A stretch of 64,000 nt of DNA from UBA5072 sp041737175 (GCA_041737175.1 JBGSSF010000023.1:1-64000), one strand, 5' to 3'; shown: positions 50,001-59,938, counted from the first letter of the stretch. The notes: generated by a model from the letters alone, not told the origin. Program-made: numbers and translations.

Positions 50001-51990
50001 TTTTGCACAGCCAGCGAGGATCGGTTCCATATCTGTTCCAATACCCTCCGGCAGTCTCAAAATTCTCAACATCGGGAGGACTGATACTCCTCTGGATATT
50101 TATGCCCTGCACTTTCGTATCATTATCCGGATCTTCATCACCTGCAGCCTGCAATTTCAGGGTAAAATTGTTGTAATTGCCCGGTGACGGGAAATCAGCG
50201 GTATGTGTAAACCGATAAATGACCGTGCCGTCAGAAGGAATAGGTCCGGGGATGTTTTCGGTCACCCGTTTGGCTTCACTGCCATCAATGGAAAAAAAAA
50301 CCGGAATTGTGGGAGCGGTTGCCCTGTCGGCATAATTGTGCACGACAATCATCACAGAATCCATACCGGGATTATGACAGTCACTGATCGGTTTGATCAT
50401 ACTGAGGATCCCCACATCATTGGTAAGGTAATTCCCGGTAACGGCGAAATTATCGATATTAAATCCGGCATAGGCAAAGTTATTGTCGGAATATATGACG
50501 CCGAATCTTACTTTTACGGAGGCTTTATGAGCTGCGATTTCATTGAATTCCTCATCCATTAAAAAGCTTACCCAGTCATTGTCAGGCGTAAGGGCATCAA
50601 TCTTGCTGTCCCAGATCCGGGTCCAAGTGGAACCGTTGTCATTGCTTACTTCAATTACACCCTGGTCATTGCCTTCAAAAGCTATCCATTTTTTGAAGCT
50701 TAGTTTGACATCTGTATAATACTGCAGGTTTATGACAGGCGTAGTTGCGTAATAAGCTGTGCCTGAAATGATATTCAAACGGTACTTGCCATCCGTAATC
50801 AGGTCGGTTCCCAAAACCTTTGTTCCGCAGTAAGCAAAATCAGGGTCTTCTGTAATATGGGCAATGAAGCCCTTCGGTGCTGCTATTTCAAAATCACTTT
50901 GCAAAGTCCAGGTGGTCGTGCTTTCGAAACTGTCGTAGAAAACTGCCTGTTCAATGGTATTATGTCCTGCAGGAGATGCTTCCACCGCCGGAAATTTATT
51001 ACTGTTTATTTTTATTGCATTGGGATTTACTTTAAAATCAACCTGGCTGTTGTGGGGTGCATTGCCTGCTATATCAGTCACCAGCCAGATGGCATTATAA
51101 CCGGTGTTGAGAGTGTAATTCAGATTGTCAAAAGTAATGGCGCTACTATTTATGCTCACAGGTGTGCCAATTTTTAAAGAAGTAATACCCATAGTCGGGC
51201 GGAAACTGCTGTCATGTGTAGCAATCACTTCGAATCCACTGGCAGCAAAAAGATCATCGCCCGCGCTCAGCGAACTTATGGTTATTGAATCAAGCACCAG
51301 GGGATCGGTATTCCCGACAACAGTAATATCAATACGCAGGATCGGTATATCTAAAGCACCCGAGGGCAGTGGATTTTGCTCAATGCCGCTAACCTTCATT
51401 GACTTCACATACCGGATGATTACATCTTTCTCTTCAATGATCACATTATCAATACATACACCATGCCCCCCCTGCGCAATGCTCTGGAAAGCAAGTTGGA
51501 AGCCTTCACAAAGATATTTGGTGCCAAAATCCTTGATATTAAATGTCCTTAACGTCCATTGGTTAACCGGTGCCGTGTATGTGGCCACCGTTTCCCATGG
51601 AGCGGCACTGCCGGCCCTGAAAAGAACCACCAGTTTATCGGTTCCGAATATGGATTGATACATGGCATGTCCGAACGACAACTGGGGTTTCTTGGAGTCG
51701 CTCAGATCAATAGGCTCTGATACGAGTGTGCGTGTATCCGGGTTAAAGTCGCTCCAGAAATGAAAAGCGTTGTAAGTTCCTGCATAGGCGGTATCCGGAT
51801 TGAAATGATCGTATCCTCCCGTCTGGAAATCCCACTTCTTGATATCGTCAGATGGCTGACTTGTCCATTGCTGACAATCAGAAAGGTTTTCAAAATAAGA
51901 TTCAAAGTACCGCAGCGTGTCGGTTTGCGCCTGTGCCAGACTGGTAATAAAAAGGAGCAGGCCAGGTAAGATATGCCGAAGGATTGTCAT
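47056..51990 (-). CDS. Giant T9SS type A surface protein with repeated anchor and CARDB-like modules
   Basis: The protein has 1644 residues with a signal peptide (ending L-A-Q-A-Q). It has three choice-of-anchor-J/MAM-like segments (about 25-190, 355-525 and 640-800), each with an I-D-N-V or I-D-N-F-A-V strand. Several CARDB/PKD-like segments follow; each starts near D-I-G-I-L or D-V-G-A-E and contains a cysteine. The type A sorting domain (about 1560-1644) reads I-M-I-Y-P-N-P-N-Q-G, then L-P-K-G-I-Y-H-I-V-I-Y, ending K-I-I-I-Q. It is probably a surface adhesin or glycan-binding protein exported by T9SS. It is divergent from the 2012-residue cargo gene, sharing an 80-base promoter region. Confidence 0.9.
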   Translation of the reverse strand: MTILRHILPGLLLFITSLAQAQTDTLRYFESYFENLSDCQQWTSQPSDDIKKWDFQTGGYDHFNPDTAYAGTYNAFHFWSDFNPDTRTLVSEPIDLSDSKKPQLSFGHAMYQSIFGTDKLVVLFRAGSAAPWETVATYTAPVNQWTLRTFNIKDFGTKYLCEGFQLAFQSIAQGGHGVCIDNVIIEEKDVIIRYVKSMKVSGIEQNPLPSGALDIPILRIDITVVGNTDPLVLDSITISSLSAGDDLFAASGFEVIATHDSSFRPTMGITSLKIGTPVSINSSAITFDNLNYTLNTGYNAIWLVTDIAGNAPHNSQVDFKVNPNAIKINSNKFPAVEASPAGHNTIEQAVFYDSFESTTTWTLQSDFEIAAPKGFIAHITEDPDFAYCGTKVLGTDLITDGKYRLNIISGTAYYATTPVINLQYYTDVKLSFKKWIAFEGNDQGVIEVSNDNGSTWTRIWDSKIDALTPDNDWVSFLMDEEFNEIAAHKASVKVRFGVIYSDNNFAYAGFNIDNFAVTGNYLTNDVGILSMIKPISDCHNPGMDSVMIVVHNYADRATAPTIPVFFSIDGSEAKRVTENIPGPIPSDGTVIYRFTHTADFPSPGNYNNFTLKLQAAGDEDPDNDTKVQGINIQRSISPPDVENFETAGGYWNRYGTDPRWLCKTPEGSIPPISGSPNAWISSPYGNYLTSDTAYLESSCYDLAQSGRSIFEMKLWLDSEPGKDGALIEYSKDDGATWAVLSANEYGWNWNWYNGNVTALGTSGWSGINSESWKTVKQLLPAALAVEPKVKLRVKWASDEINTYRGMAIDNVSVYPAPIDIGILKIDSFANRCQNLNPDQVTVTIKNLGVNPLKQNDTIIVGFDFNQVHMETDTFRLSSDLLPGATVKHTFGKTVNVTAVGNYNLTAYTLIEDDPYFYINNNDTVSLDFEVYPRPVTSLMDTIQTHLPDTVVLNTYLNTNYDYWWNGTPGSSTFNVQDAGWHYLTVTATRGNGCTSYDSTNVELLFSDVGAEELVYPVDNCGLSKNEYPVVRVKNYGTDSIPSGQKIVVFYQLDSGTPVSDTLELMNSLYSGHNIDFEFTRGPIDLSGKGIYNFRIYTSYGGDTIMLNDTIVRNVEILGRPAVSIGPDKTVQALSYTLDAGSGFESYYWDNGITTQNRVITETGTYWVQVFDENQCDNHDTAYIRLKIRDISPGGFTSPVSDCSFNVAEPVSLRILNSGTDTVPSGTSVSVSYRFNGGSRVNGSVTLAANLLPGSFVIHNFPGTVNLSNSADYSLEATAVMSGDIRSTNDTADIVVYRYDKPVIDFGLNSTEYVEDIEFQINAGSSPYLSYDWQDDFTGPVYTATTSGIYRVIATDMRTSCFDGDTVTVFLIYGDVGVTLTDMPLNGCTGEYDHVMVRVKNLGTTTIGKDAPIFIACDVGGIRVALDTLVRSSNFTVNATLDLVLSGTVKISEGGISDVAFYTIYSEDLKDRDDTLRVEFDALPGPVIDFGDVNGALNVELPHLLDAGAGHKSYLWQNGSTNPTFTVTQNGTYSVTVTGQNDCQASKSVRINLPSGFGDHENAIGEIMIYPNPNQGLFRIALGSGENRNLQVNIFNNQGQVVYNKELTTPETEQEYIDIQHLPKGIYHIVIYAEEKSYRGKIIIQ

Positions 51991-52070
51991 GCCTTTAGTG
52001 TTTAGTGTGGATAACTTATCCTTGATTATTTACGTATAATTCGACTATAAAGTTATGAATTCTGGTAACC

Positions 52071-55000
52071 ATGAATCCGAGAATCCTTGCCCTGTTCTTG
52101 TTGCTTTTATCAACCCTGGCCGGTGCCCAGACTGATAATTTGTTCTGGTTTGCAGCGCCGGATATTTCAAGCGATCATGGTAATGCCCCTAAGAATGGAG
52201 CTCCCATTTACCTTCATGTTACTGCAGTTCTGCCAACCACTGTAACGATAAGCCAGCCGGCAAATCCGTCGTTTACTCCCATAACCTTCGATCTTGATGA
52301 ACTGGAACACCGTACCATCCAACTGGATGCCATTATGGGAATTGACCAGATCGAAAACTATCCGCAATCATTGCCGCAACCCCCGGCCAGCATTCAAAAG
52401 AAAGCATTTAAAATTACTTCTGCTCCCGGTGATATTACCGTTTATTATGAACTGGATAATTATTACAACCGGGATATTTTCCCCCTCAAAGGAAAAAATG
52501 CCCTGGGCAAGAGCTTTTATGTATCCACCCAGAATTACTTCCCCAACGGCAACTATGCAGGAACAGCCTGGAGCGGTTTCGTATTGGCTGCAACTGAAAA
52601 CACTACCCGCATCGTGGTATACCCCAACGATGACTGGTTGTATTTCAATACAAATCCTGGTGATTCAATTGTTTTGACGCTGAATGCCGGAGAGACCTTT
52701 GCTTTCAGGGCAGCATCGACCGCAGTAAACCGGCACATCAACGGTGTAAGGGTAAGATCCGATAAAAACATTGTAATAACAGTGTACGATGATTCCATGC
52801 GCAAGAAACACACCAACAATGCGAACTGCAACTCCAATTTAAGCTATGATACCTTTGGTGATCAGATCATACCTACCGGTTTGATCGGTCATGAGTATAT
52901 TGTTATGAAGGGACAGGTCACAGTCACCAACGCGCCCAATTGTCCCGCGGACGGTGGAGAAAGAATTTTCATCACTGCCACCAAACCGGGCACACAGATC
53001 TTTATCGATGGTGCACTTGTTACCACCCTGGCTAACGCAGGGGATATTTTTAATTACCAAATCAATAATCCAACCGTACATGTTTATGCTTCCCAACCTG
53101 TATACATAAACCATATAACCGGTTTTGGCGGTGAACTGGGAGGAGCCGTTCTGCCTACCATTGATGGCTGCACCGGATCGTATCACGTAACTTTTACCCG
53201 GACTCCCAACACCAATGATGCGTTTTTTGTAAATATGATGGTTCGGAATGATACCACTACCGGAAGTCCCGCTAAAAATAAAAGCATAAAAAATTTCACC
53301 ATTACCAGCGCAGGTGTGACCACAGTAATACCGGAAGCTTATTTTGACTATATCCTTGATTCAACCTGGGCGGTATTGAAAAAGACTGCAGCCGTCAACG
53401 CCTTCATCGCCAGCAAGATCTTGCCCGGCAATGAAGCCAGGGTTAGCAATTCAATAGCCCGTTTTCATCTTGGTGTTATTAATGGCGGTACATCTACCGG
53501 ATGTAAATACGGCTATTTTTCAGATTACAAGTCGGATTATGTCAATGCCGGAATCGGGGGAGCCAATGCCACCAAACTGAAGACCTATTGTTCATTCGAT
53601 CCCATTCACCTTGTAGCCAGTGGTGGCAAAGCCTACAAATGGTTCGGCGAAACAAATCCCGCTGATACGATAAGATTGAGTTCAACCACAATTGCTGATC
53701 CCTATTTTTCTCCTGAAGTTGGCGGTTATTACCGGTTTGGCGTTCATGTTCTGCGTGAGTGCTTCGGGGATACCATTCTGCATGTCGGCGTTTATGTTGT
53801 GGCCGGACCAGTGGCTCTTTTTGATGTGGCAACAGCGGAAGGATGTTCCCCGTTTAATGCTATATTCACTAACCTGTCCGATACGACCAAGGCCGTTCAA
53901 AACTACTGGAACTTTGATACGCGTTACAATACCGTCGTCCATCAGAGTTCATTGACTAATCCTTTTACCCGGGCATACCCGATGAACTTCACCGATTCGA
54001 TCCAGGAATATACCGTACGCCTGACCGTTAAAGGCGAATTCGGGATGTGTCCCAACACGCGAGAAAAAATCATCAGGGTAAAGCCCAATATCGATGCTGG
54101 TTTCACAGCCGACAATAATGTCGGTTGTTCCCCGCTTCCCATACATTTCAACGATACTTCGGTAGGTGTTATTGATACTCTCAACAGTTACTGGGATTTT
54201 TCTGCCTACCAGCAAACCTATCGGCCAACAACGGATTATACCTTTTATAATAACCATGGCAACGATACAACTTACAATGTAAAGCTGATTGCATTTTCAA
54301 AATATGGATGTATCGACACGGCAGTGTACCCTGTAACCGTGCATCCTTATATTAATGCCAATTTTGGAGTGGATAACCTGACCAATTGTTCTCCCTTTGC
54401 CACCCTCATCAATCCTTTGGGTTCCGTAGGCGTTGACACTTTCCGTTGGGCAATTTATGATCAGCACCGGGTCATCCTCGATAGTGTTTTTGCACGGACA
54501 AATTACAGCAGTTTTGCCTTCAACCACAATGACGTTACGCAACCCAATCCGGATACACTTTTCGTGGACATGTACGGGGTGAATGAATTCGGCTGCACGG
54601 ATACGGCCATGTCGAAAAAACTGATCATTTATCCTGAAGTTCAGACGAATTTTACCGTTTCTGATCATGAAATCTGCGACTCCACCAACATCAGCTTCAC
54701 CAACAATTCAATCGGGTATAACCTGATGCATGAATGGGACCTGGGAGACGGATCCTACCTGGTCGATTCCACCGGGAATGGATTCATCCACAAGTATTTT
54801 AACCGCACTGCAACAGCCAGGGACTATCTTGTGAAACTGGTCACCACTTCTGATTATTTCTGCAGTGATACACTCACGGATACCGTAACAGTATACCCTT
54901 TTATCAGGGCAAATTTTGCTGTGGATTACAGCAACAATTGTTCTCCGCTCAATGTTCAACTGGTCAACATATCAAAAGGAGGGGCTCAGTTCGATTGGGA

Positions 55001-58000
55001 TTACGGCGATGGTAATACTTATACCTCAACGATTCCGGAAACGCTTTACCATGTTTATGAAAACAACTCCGACAACGATACCACGTTCTATATTCAGCTT
55101 CTGGCAACGAATACATACGGATGCGCTGATTCCGTCCAGCGATCGGTGTTCCTTTTCCCCCAGGTAGTTGCAGATTTCAGTTTTGACAGTCCGAACCAGG
55201 GTTGTAACCCGCTGGATGTATCCTTCCTGAATAATTCAAGGGGATTAAATCTTGATTATATCTGGGATTTCGGGGACAAGACCTATTCCACAAGTCAGAA
55301 TCCCCCGCCAAGAGTTTATAAAAACTCTACGGATAAGGACACTACGTATTATGTTAACCTGACTGTGATGAACCTGGCAGGCTGCGACAGCAGCATAACC
55401 CGCACCGTGCAGGTATATTCGAAGGTTACGGCGGATTTTGCAATTGAACGGCTGGACAGTTGTTCACCTTTTAAAATAATAGTAAACAATTATTCATCCG
55501 GAGGCATTACCGATTTTATCTGGAAATATACCGACATTGATTCCGTTATCCTTCATGATTTCTCCGATCCGGATATTCCTCTTTACCGGAATCAGACCTT
55601 GCTGCCCCTCAGATATCCCATCGTTCTGAAAACTCAGAATGTTCATGGTTGCAAGGCCATAAAAAGCGATACCATCAGTGTTTTCCCAGAGGTGCATGCC
55701 AATTTCCATCCCGATTTGACTTTTGGCTGCCAGCCACTGCCTGTTGGATTTGTAAATAACACCAACATCATCGGCGGGACATCATTTTTCTGGGACTTTG
55801 GCGACGGAAAATTTTCTAACCTGGCCTCCCCGTCTGAGCACGTGTATAAAAATCTTACCAACCTGAGCCGTTTGCACAATATTAATCTGGAAGCCACTAC
55901 GCAATATGGCTGTTTCGACGACACTACAATTACTATTGAAGTGTACCCTTATATATATGCGAAATTTACGCTCGACAGGCCGGCAATTTGTTCCGATGAA
56001 CTATTCACTGTTGACCGGAACAGCTCTGCAGGGGCCATTAATCATTATTACTGGGATTATGAGGATGACGGGACAACAGACGAGGACAAGACTGACGCCA
56101 TCTTTGATTATACATACGCCAACACGGGCAGTACTGACCTGAACCGAATGATCAGACTGACGGTGACCAATGTTCAGGGTTGTGATACCTCCTGGACAGA
56201 AAGCATTGCAGTTCACCCTGAGGTGAGAGCAGCCTTTTCCATAGATACAAGTCAGGTTTGCTATCCTGCAGCCACTTCCTTCACCAACCATTCCGAACCG
56301 GGTATTCCTCTGACCTATTACTGGGATTTCGGAGATGGTTCCAGCTCTATCAGCGAAGATCCCACACATGCATTCAAAAATTTCAGTCGCACCGCGGATG
56401 AATCCTTTGTGATCAGCCTTACAGCAACAACTGAATTTGGATGTGACAGTTCGGTTTCGCAATCGGTTACCGTTCATCCCAAACCCCTGGCTGATTTTAA
56501 TTTTCCTTTGGCTGTAGATTGTCCGCCTTTCACGGTTCCTTTCACCAACAATTCACTCGGAACAAGCCTTGATTATTTTTGGGATTTTGATAATGGATAT
56601 AACAGCAGCGCATTAAATCCAACACAGACTTTTTACAATACAGGATCCACCATTGTCGAAAAAAATGTTTTACTGGAAGTGGTCAATGATTTTGGATGTT
56701 CCGATTCGGTCAGCAAACCTGTCAGGGTGTTTCCCGGAGTTGAGGTGGATTTTGACGCCTCTGCCTGGAACGGCTGCAATCCTTTGGAAGTAAACTTCGA
56801 TGGTACGGCTACCAATGAGAATGAATACTATTGGTTCATTGATGGTAAGGTCATCAGCAATTATGAAGATCCATTCTATCGTTTTGTAAATGAATCCGGA
56901 ATGAACAAAGTTTTTAATGTCCAATTCCAGGCCATTTCACTTAACGGTTGTTCTGATGACACAGTCAAGCAAGTGACTATATATCCCCAACCCATTGCGG
57001 AATTTTTACCCAATCCCCAGGTGCAGGATTTCAATACTGCCATCGATATTACATCTGTCGATCTGAATAATCTGACGGGTAATCAGAGTAGTTGGAATTA
57101 TCATTGGGACTTTGGCGACGGAACTTCATCCACTTCATCAGGGGCAACCATAAAAAAAGATTACACCATATGGGGAGATATATCCAATGAGAACAGGATC
57201 CCGGTAATCCTGATTGCCACCAATGTTGCCAATCCACATTGTTCCGATACCGTCATGCATTTCGTTATCATCAATCCGCCACTTCCAAAGGTGGATCTTG
57301 GCCCAGACTTTGCAGGCTGCATGCCTCTCTCGGTGAACTTCCCGTCCGCTACAAAATATAACTATACCGACAGTTATCAATGGGATTTTGGATATGAAGG
57401 GCAAACTTCAACAAATAATATTCCCGCCCCCCTGGTTTACGATACTGCCGGCGTGTATATTGTAAGACTTACTGTTCGTGGCGATGGCGGATCCAATTGG
57501 GATTATAAGAAGGTAACCGTCTACCCGAAACCCTTGGCAAACTTCTCCTTTACGCCTGATTATGCCTGGCTGAGAAGTCAGACCGAGGATGGAACACCCA
57601 TTAAATTCTTCAATACTACCCAGCAGGGTGCCAACTATACCTGGGAATTCGGTGACGGAGAGACCTCCAATGAGTTCCAGCCCATGCATGAATACATGGC
57701 TGTGGGCAGCTATTATATAACACTGATCACCGAAAGCGGAGAAGGCTGTTTAGATACAATGACCCATGAAACGCCTGTTATTATTGATGGCCGGGGTAAA
57801 CTTGAATTCCCCAATGTAATCACCATTTTACCGGACGATCCGGCTGACGAAACATACAATCCGGGCGAACCCGATCCGAGGATCTTCAGACCCGTTGCCG
57901 AAGGCATCGATAAATACCGGCTTGAGATATACAACCGGTGGGGCGAACTGATTTATGAAAGTGAAGATATCCTGAAAGGCTGGAACGGTTATATCCAGGA

Positions 58001-58109
58001 TAAACCTGCCAAGCAGGATGTATATGTATGGCGTGTGACCGCTACCTTTACCAACGGAAGACCATATGTGAAGGCAGGTGATGTTACTGTGCTTGTCAGA
58101 CAGCCCTGA
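52071..58109 (+). CDS. Giant PKD-repeat surface protein with T9SS type B (gliding-type) C-terminal domain
   Basis: The protein has 2012 residues with a signal peptide (ending L-A-G-A-Q). The N-terminal region (about 25-570) resembles an IgGFc-binding-type domain (F-W-F-A-A-P-D, then T-T-V-T-I). Then come about 15 PKD-like repeats of roughly 88 residues (about 575-1905). Most have an early G-C-x-P, a Y-x-W-D-F-G-D-G core and a late Y-G-C-x-D, giving a cysteine pair per repeat. The type B sorting domain (about 1907-2012) has F-P-N-V-I-T, Y-R-L-E-I-Y-N-R-W-G, W-N-G and V-Y-V-W-R-V. Type B cargo typically needs a PorP/SprF partner, which is encoded next. Confidence 0.93.
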   Translation: MNPRILALFLLLLSTLAGAQTDNLFWFAAPDISSDHGNAPKNGAPIYLHVTAVLPTTVTISQPANPSFTPITFDLDELEHRTIQLDAIMGIDQIENYPQSLPQPPASIQKKAFKITSAPGDITVYYELDNYYNRDIFPLKGKNALGKSFYVSTQNYFPNGNYAGTAWSGFVLAATENTTRIVVYPNDDWLYFNTNPGDSIVLTLNAGETFAFRAASTAVNRHINGVRVRSDKNIVITVYDDSMRKKHTNNANCNSNLSYDTFGDQIIPTGLIGHEYIVMKGQVTVTNAPNCPADGGERIFITATKPGTQIFIDGALVTTLANAGDIFNYQINNPTVHVYASQPVYINHITGFGGELGGAVLPTIDGCTGSYHVTFTRTPNTNDAFFVNMMVRNDTTTGSPAKNKSIKNFTITSAGVTTVIPEAYFDYILDSTWAVLKKTAAVNAFIASKILPGNEARVSNSIARFHLGVINGGTSTGCKYGYFSDYKSDYVNAGIGGANATKLKTYCSFDPIHLVASGGKAYKWFGETNPADTIRLSSTTIADPYFSPEVGGYYRFGVHVLRECFGDTILHVGVYVVAGPVALFDVATAEGCSPFNAIFTNLSDTTKAVQNYWNFDTRYNTVVHQSSLTNPFTRAYPMNFTDSIQEYTVRLTVKGEFGMCPNTREKIIRVKPNIDAGFTADNNVGCSPLPIHFNDTSVGVIDTLNSYWDFSAYQQTYRPTTDYTFYNNHGNDTTYNVKLIAFSKYGCIDTAVYPVTVHPYINANFGVDNLTNCSPFATLINPLGSVGVDTFRWAIYDQHRVILDSVFARTNYSSFAFNHNDVTQPNPDTLFVDMYGVNEFGCTDTAMSKKLIIYPEVQTNFTVSDHEICDSTNISFTNNSIGYNLMHEWDLGDGSYLVDSTGNGFIHKYFNRTATARDYLVKLVTTSDYFCSDTLTDTVTVYPFIRANFAVDYSNNCSPLNVQLVNISKGGAQFDWDYGDGNTYTSTIPETLYHVYENNSDNDTTFYIQLLATNTYGCADSVQRSVFLFPQVVADFSFDSPNQGCNPLDVSFLNNSRGLNLDYIWDFGDKTYSTSQNPPPRVYKNSTDKDTTYYVNLTVMNLAGCDSSITRTVQVYSKVTADFAIERLDSCSPFKIIVNNYSSGGITDFIWKYTDIDSVILHDFSDPDIPLYRNQTLLPLRYPIVLKTQNVHGCKAIKSDTISVFPEVHANFHPDLTFGCQPLPVGFVNNTNIIGGTSFFWDFGDGKFSNLASPSEHVYKNLTNLSRLHNINLEATTQYGCFDDTTITIEVYPYIYAKFTLDRPAICSDELFTVDRNSSAGAINHYYWDYEDDGTTDEDKTDAIFDYTYANTGSTDLNRMIRLTVTNVQGCDTSWTESIAVHPEVRAAFSIDTSQVCYPAATSFTNHSEPGIPLTYYWDFGDGSSSISEDPTHAFKNFSRTADESFVISLTATTEFGCDSSVSQSVTVHPKPLADFNFPLAVDCPPFTVPFTNNSLGTSLDYFWDFDNGYNSSALNPTQTFYNTGSTIVEKNVLLEVVNDFGCSDSVSKPVRVFPGVEVDFDASAWNGCNPLEVNFDGTATNENEYYWFIDGKVISNYEDPFYRFVNESGMNKVFNVQFQAISLNGCSDDTVKQVTIYPQPIAEFLPNPQVQDFNTAIDITSVDLNNLTGNQSSWNYHWDFGDGTSSTSSGATIKKDYTIWGDISNENRIPVILIATNVANPHCSDTVMHFVIINPPLPKVDLGPDFAGCMPLSVNFPSATKYNYTDSYQWDFGYEGQTSTNNIPAPLVYDTAGVYIVRLTVRGDGGSNWDYKKVTVYPKPLANFSFTPDYAWLRSQTEDGTPIKFFNTTQQGANYTWEFGDGETSNEFQPMHEYMAVGSYYITLITESGEGCLDTMTHETPVIIDGRGKLEFPNVITILPDDPADETYNPGEPDPRIFRPVAEGIDKYRLEIYNRWGELIYESEDILKGWNGYIQDKPAKQDVYVWRVTATFTNGRPYVKAGDVTVLVRQP

Positions 58110-58111
58110 AC

Positions 58112-58139
58112 GCAGAGACGTAAAATTTTACGTCTCTGC
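58112..58139. repeat. 28-bp perfect palindrome, arm GCAGAGACGTAAAA
   Basis: Perfect 14+14 inverted repeat starting three bases after the stop codon of the giant PKD gene. Same family as the palindromes at 6923, 25233 and 34312, but with GC-to-AT changes that keep pairing. Confidence 0.9.
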
Positions 58140-58258
58140 CTGATATTCCCCATGGATAATTCACCTGTTATCAAATTTACCCCCCTTTTAACAACCCAAG
58201 CTGGCATTAAAACGTAGAAGGTATAAACCCTGGACTACCGTTAATTGAGTATTCAACC

Positions 58259-59230
58259 ATGCGCAGGCTTTTAGCCATATTTCTTCTTACCTTTATCGGA
58301 GTAGTCGGATCAAATGCCCAGGATCCGCAGTTTTCGCAATTTTATTCCAATCCGTTATACCTGGCCCCCTCGTTTGCCGGTGCAGCAGAAGGAAGCAGAA
58401 TCTGCGCAAATTTCCGTGATCAGTGGATCAGTTTGCCTTCCACCTTTATGACCTATAGTTTCTCATACGATCACTATTTTTCCAATTTTAACAGCGGTGT
58501 GGGATTTCTTGCTTATAAGGATGCCGCAGGAACCGGTCAGCTGGGAACGCTGAGTGTGGGTGCTCAGTATTCCTATAATTTTAAACTGATTGAAAACATT
58601 TATGCCCGGCCAGGGTTGCATTTCTCTTACAGGGAACATGGACTGGCCTGGGATAAGCTCGAGTTCATTGACGAGGTAATGTATTCAGGGGGAGGCTCCA
58701 CACAGCCCGAACCGCTTTCAAAAACGAGAGACGTTGACCTGGCACTTTCTGCACTGGTATATTCAAAGAGAGTATGGGGGGGTGTCACAGTGGATCACAT
58801 ACTCACGCCCAATGTATCTCTTTATGCAGCTGAGACAAAAGTCCCCGTGAAGGTTGCCTTCTTCGGAGGTGTTGAACTTGTCAGGAAAGGCCGGTTATTA
58901 AAACCAATGGAAGAAACCATGACGCTTGCTTATCTTTTTAAGCACCAGGGGCCTTTTAATCAGCTTGACGTGGGTGTATACTGGCATAAGAATCCCATGG
59001 TGCTTGGTTTATGGTATCGCGGAATTCCTCCCTTCAATTCGCAGCGGGGAGATGCCTTTATCGTTCTCGTGGGATATAAAACCAAGAGCTTCAATGTCGG
59101 TTACAGCTATGATGTTACCATATCCAACCTGATCGGCCAGGCCATTGGCTCACATGAAATATCGATGAGTTATAAATTTGCCTTCCCCCGCCGGTCCAAA
59201 AAAGGTGAGGTACCCTGCCCCGAGTTTTAA
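58259..59230 (+). CDS. PorP/SprF family type IX secretion membrane protein
   Basis: The protein has 323 residues with a signal peptide (ending N-A-Q). The mature start D-P-Q-F-S-Q-F-Y-S-N-P-L-Y-L-A-P-S-F-A-G is the hallmark of PorP/SprF proteins, and G-V-G-F-L-A-Y, G-L-H-F-S-Y and S-Y-D-V-T-I-S-N-L follow. They are outer-membrane barrels that tether and help export type B T9SS cargo such as SprB. Its place behind the giant type B protein strongly suggests a cargo/partner pair. It ends in an unusual basic Cys-containing tail, R-R-S-K-K-G-E-V-P-C-P. Confidence 0.95.
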   Translation: MRRLLAIFLLTFIGVVGSNAQDPQFSQFYSNPLYLAPSFAGAAEGSRICANFRDQWISLPSTFMTYSFSYDHYFSNFNSGVGFLAYKDAAGTGQLGTLSVGAQYSYNFKLIENIYARPGLHFSYREHGLAWDKLEFIDEVMYSGGGSTQPEPLSKTRDVDLALSALVYSKRVWGGVTVDHILTPNVSLYAAETKVPVKVAFFGGVELVRKGRLLKPMEETMTLAYLFKHQGPFNQLDVGVYWHKNPMVLGLWYRGIPPFNSQRGDAFIVLVGYKTKSFNVGYSYDVTISNLIGQAIGSHEISMSYKFAFPRRSKKGEVPCPEF

Positions 59231-59252
59231 TCATAATTGTTCCCGCTTTTTT

Positions 59253-59281
59253 TTTGTTGTTAGTTTAAAAATTTATATTTG
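59253..59281 (+). promoter_or_regulatory. Bacteroidota-type promoter for the OmpH-like gene
   Basis: TTTG (59253-59256), 17 bases, TATATTTG (59274-59281) match both halves of the Bacteroidota consensus. The -7 box ends 33 bases before the ATG at 59315. It is the clearest promoter in the window. Confidence 0.75.
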
Positions 59282-59314
59282 CTACCCTAATTATTAAATA
59301 TAAAGGGCCTAACA

Positions 59315-59926
59315 ATGAAAAGAATTCCTCTTCTGTTGAATATACTGCTTGCAGTGGCGGTGGCAGTGCTGTACGTTTTGCATTTTACAGGTATTGGCGC
59401 AAGTAAAAAGAACAAATCAGAAGCCGGATTTGCAGCCGGTGTCGCCGACGGCAGTGCCATCTTTTATGTTCAGATCGATTCCGTCATCAGTAAGTTTGAT
59501 ATGGCAACCGACCTGTCCGCTGAACTTGAAAGCAAGTACACCTCCTCTGAGGCCTCATTCCAGGCCAAACAGGAAGCTTACCAGAAGGATGTCAATGATT
59601 ATCAGTATAAGGCTCAGCGCGGTCTGATCACCCGGTCCGATGCGCAGACCATTGAGCAGCAATTGTATACCAAACAACAGGATCTGCTCAAGCTTCAGCA
59701 GGATCTTACTACCGAGATAAGTGAAAAACAAGCCGTTATGAATCGCCAGGTGATCAATTCCATCATGGAATACCTGAAAGAAAACAGCGCGCAATTCAAT
59801 TATAAATATGTGCTGGGCACTTCCTTCGGCGGTAATATACTGTATGCCAACGATAGCCTGGATATCACTGAAAACATCGTCACCGGGCTGAATGAAAAAT
59901 ACCAGCTGGACAAAAAAAAGGAATAA
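59315..59926 (+). CDS. OmpH/Skp family periplasmic chaperone
   Basis: The protein has 203 residues with an N-terminal membrane or signal helix (about 5-25). The start of the mature part, I-F-Y-V-Q-I-D-S-V-I-S-K-F, is followed by a long coiled coil (about 75-150) with Gln/Glu/Lys-rich heptads. Skp/OmpH proteins form a trimeric jellyfish that carries unfolded outer-membrane proteins through the periplasm. The first helix may stay as an anchor, as in many Bacteroidota members. It has its own promoter and is 12 bases before the glycosyltransferase gene. Confidence 0.9.
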   Translation: MKRIPLLLNILLAVAVAVLYVLHFTGIGASKKNKSEAGFAAGVADGSAIFYVQIDSVISKFDMATDLSAELESKYTSSEASFQAKQEAYQKDVNDYQYKAQRGLITRSDAQTIEQQLYTKQQDLLKLQQDLTTEISEKQAVMNRQVINSIMEYLKENSAQFNYKYVLGTSFGGNILYANDSLDITENIVTGLNEKYQLDKKKE

Positions 59927-59938
59927 TATCAATTCCTG

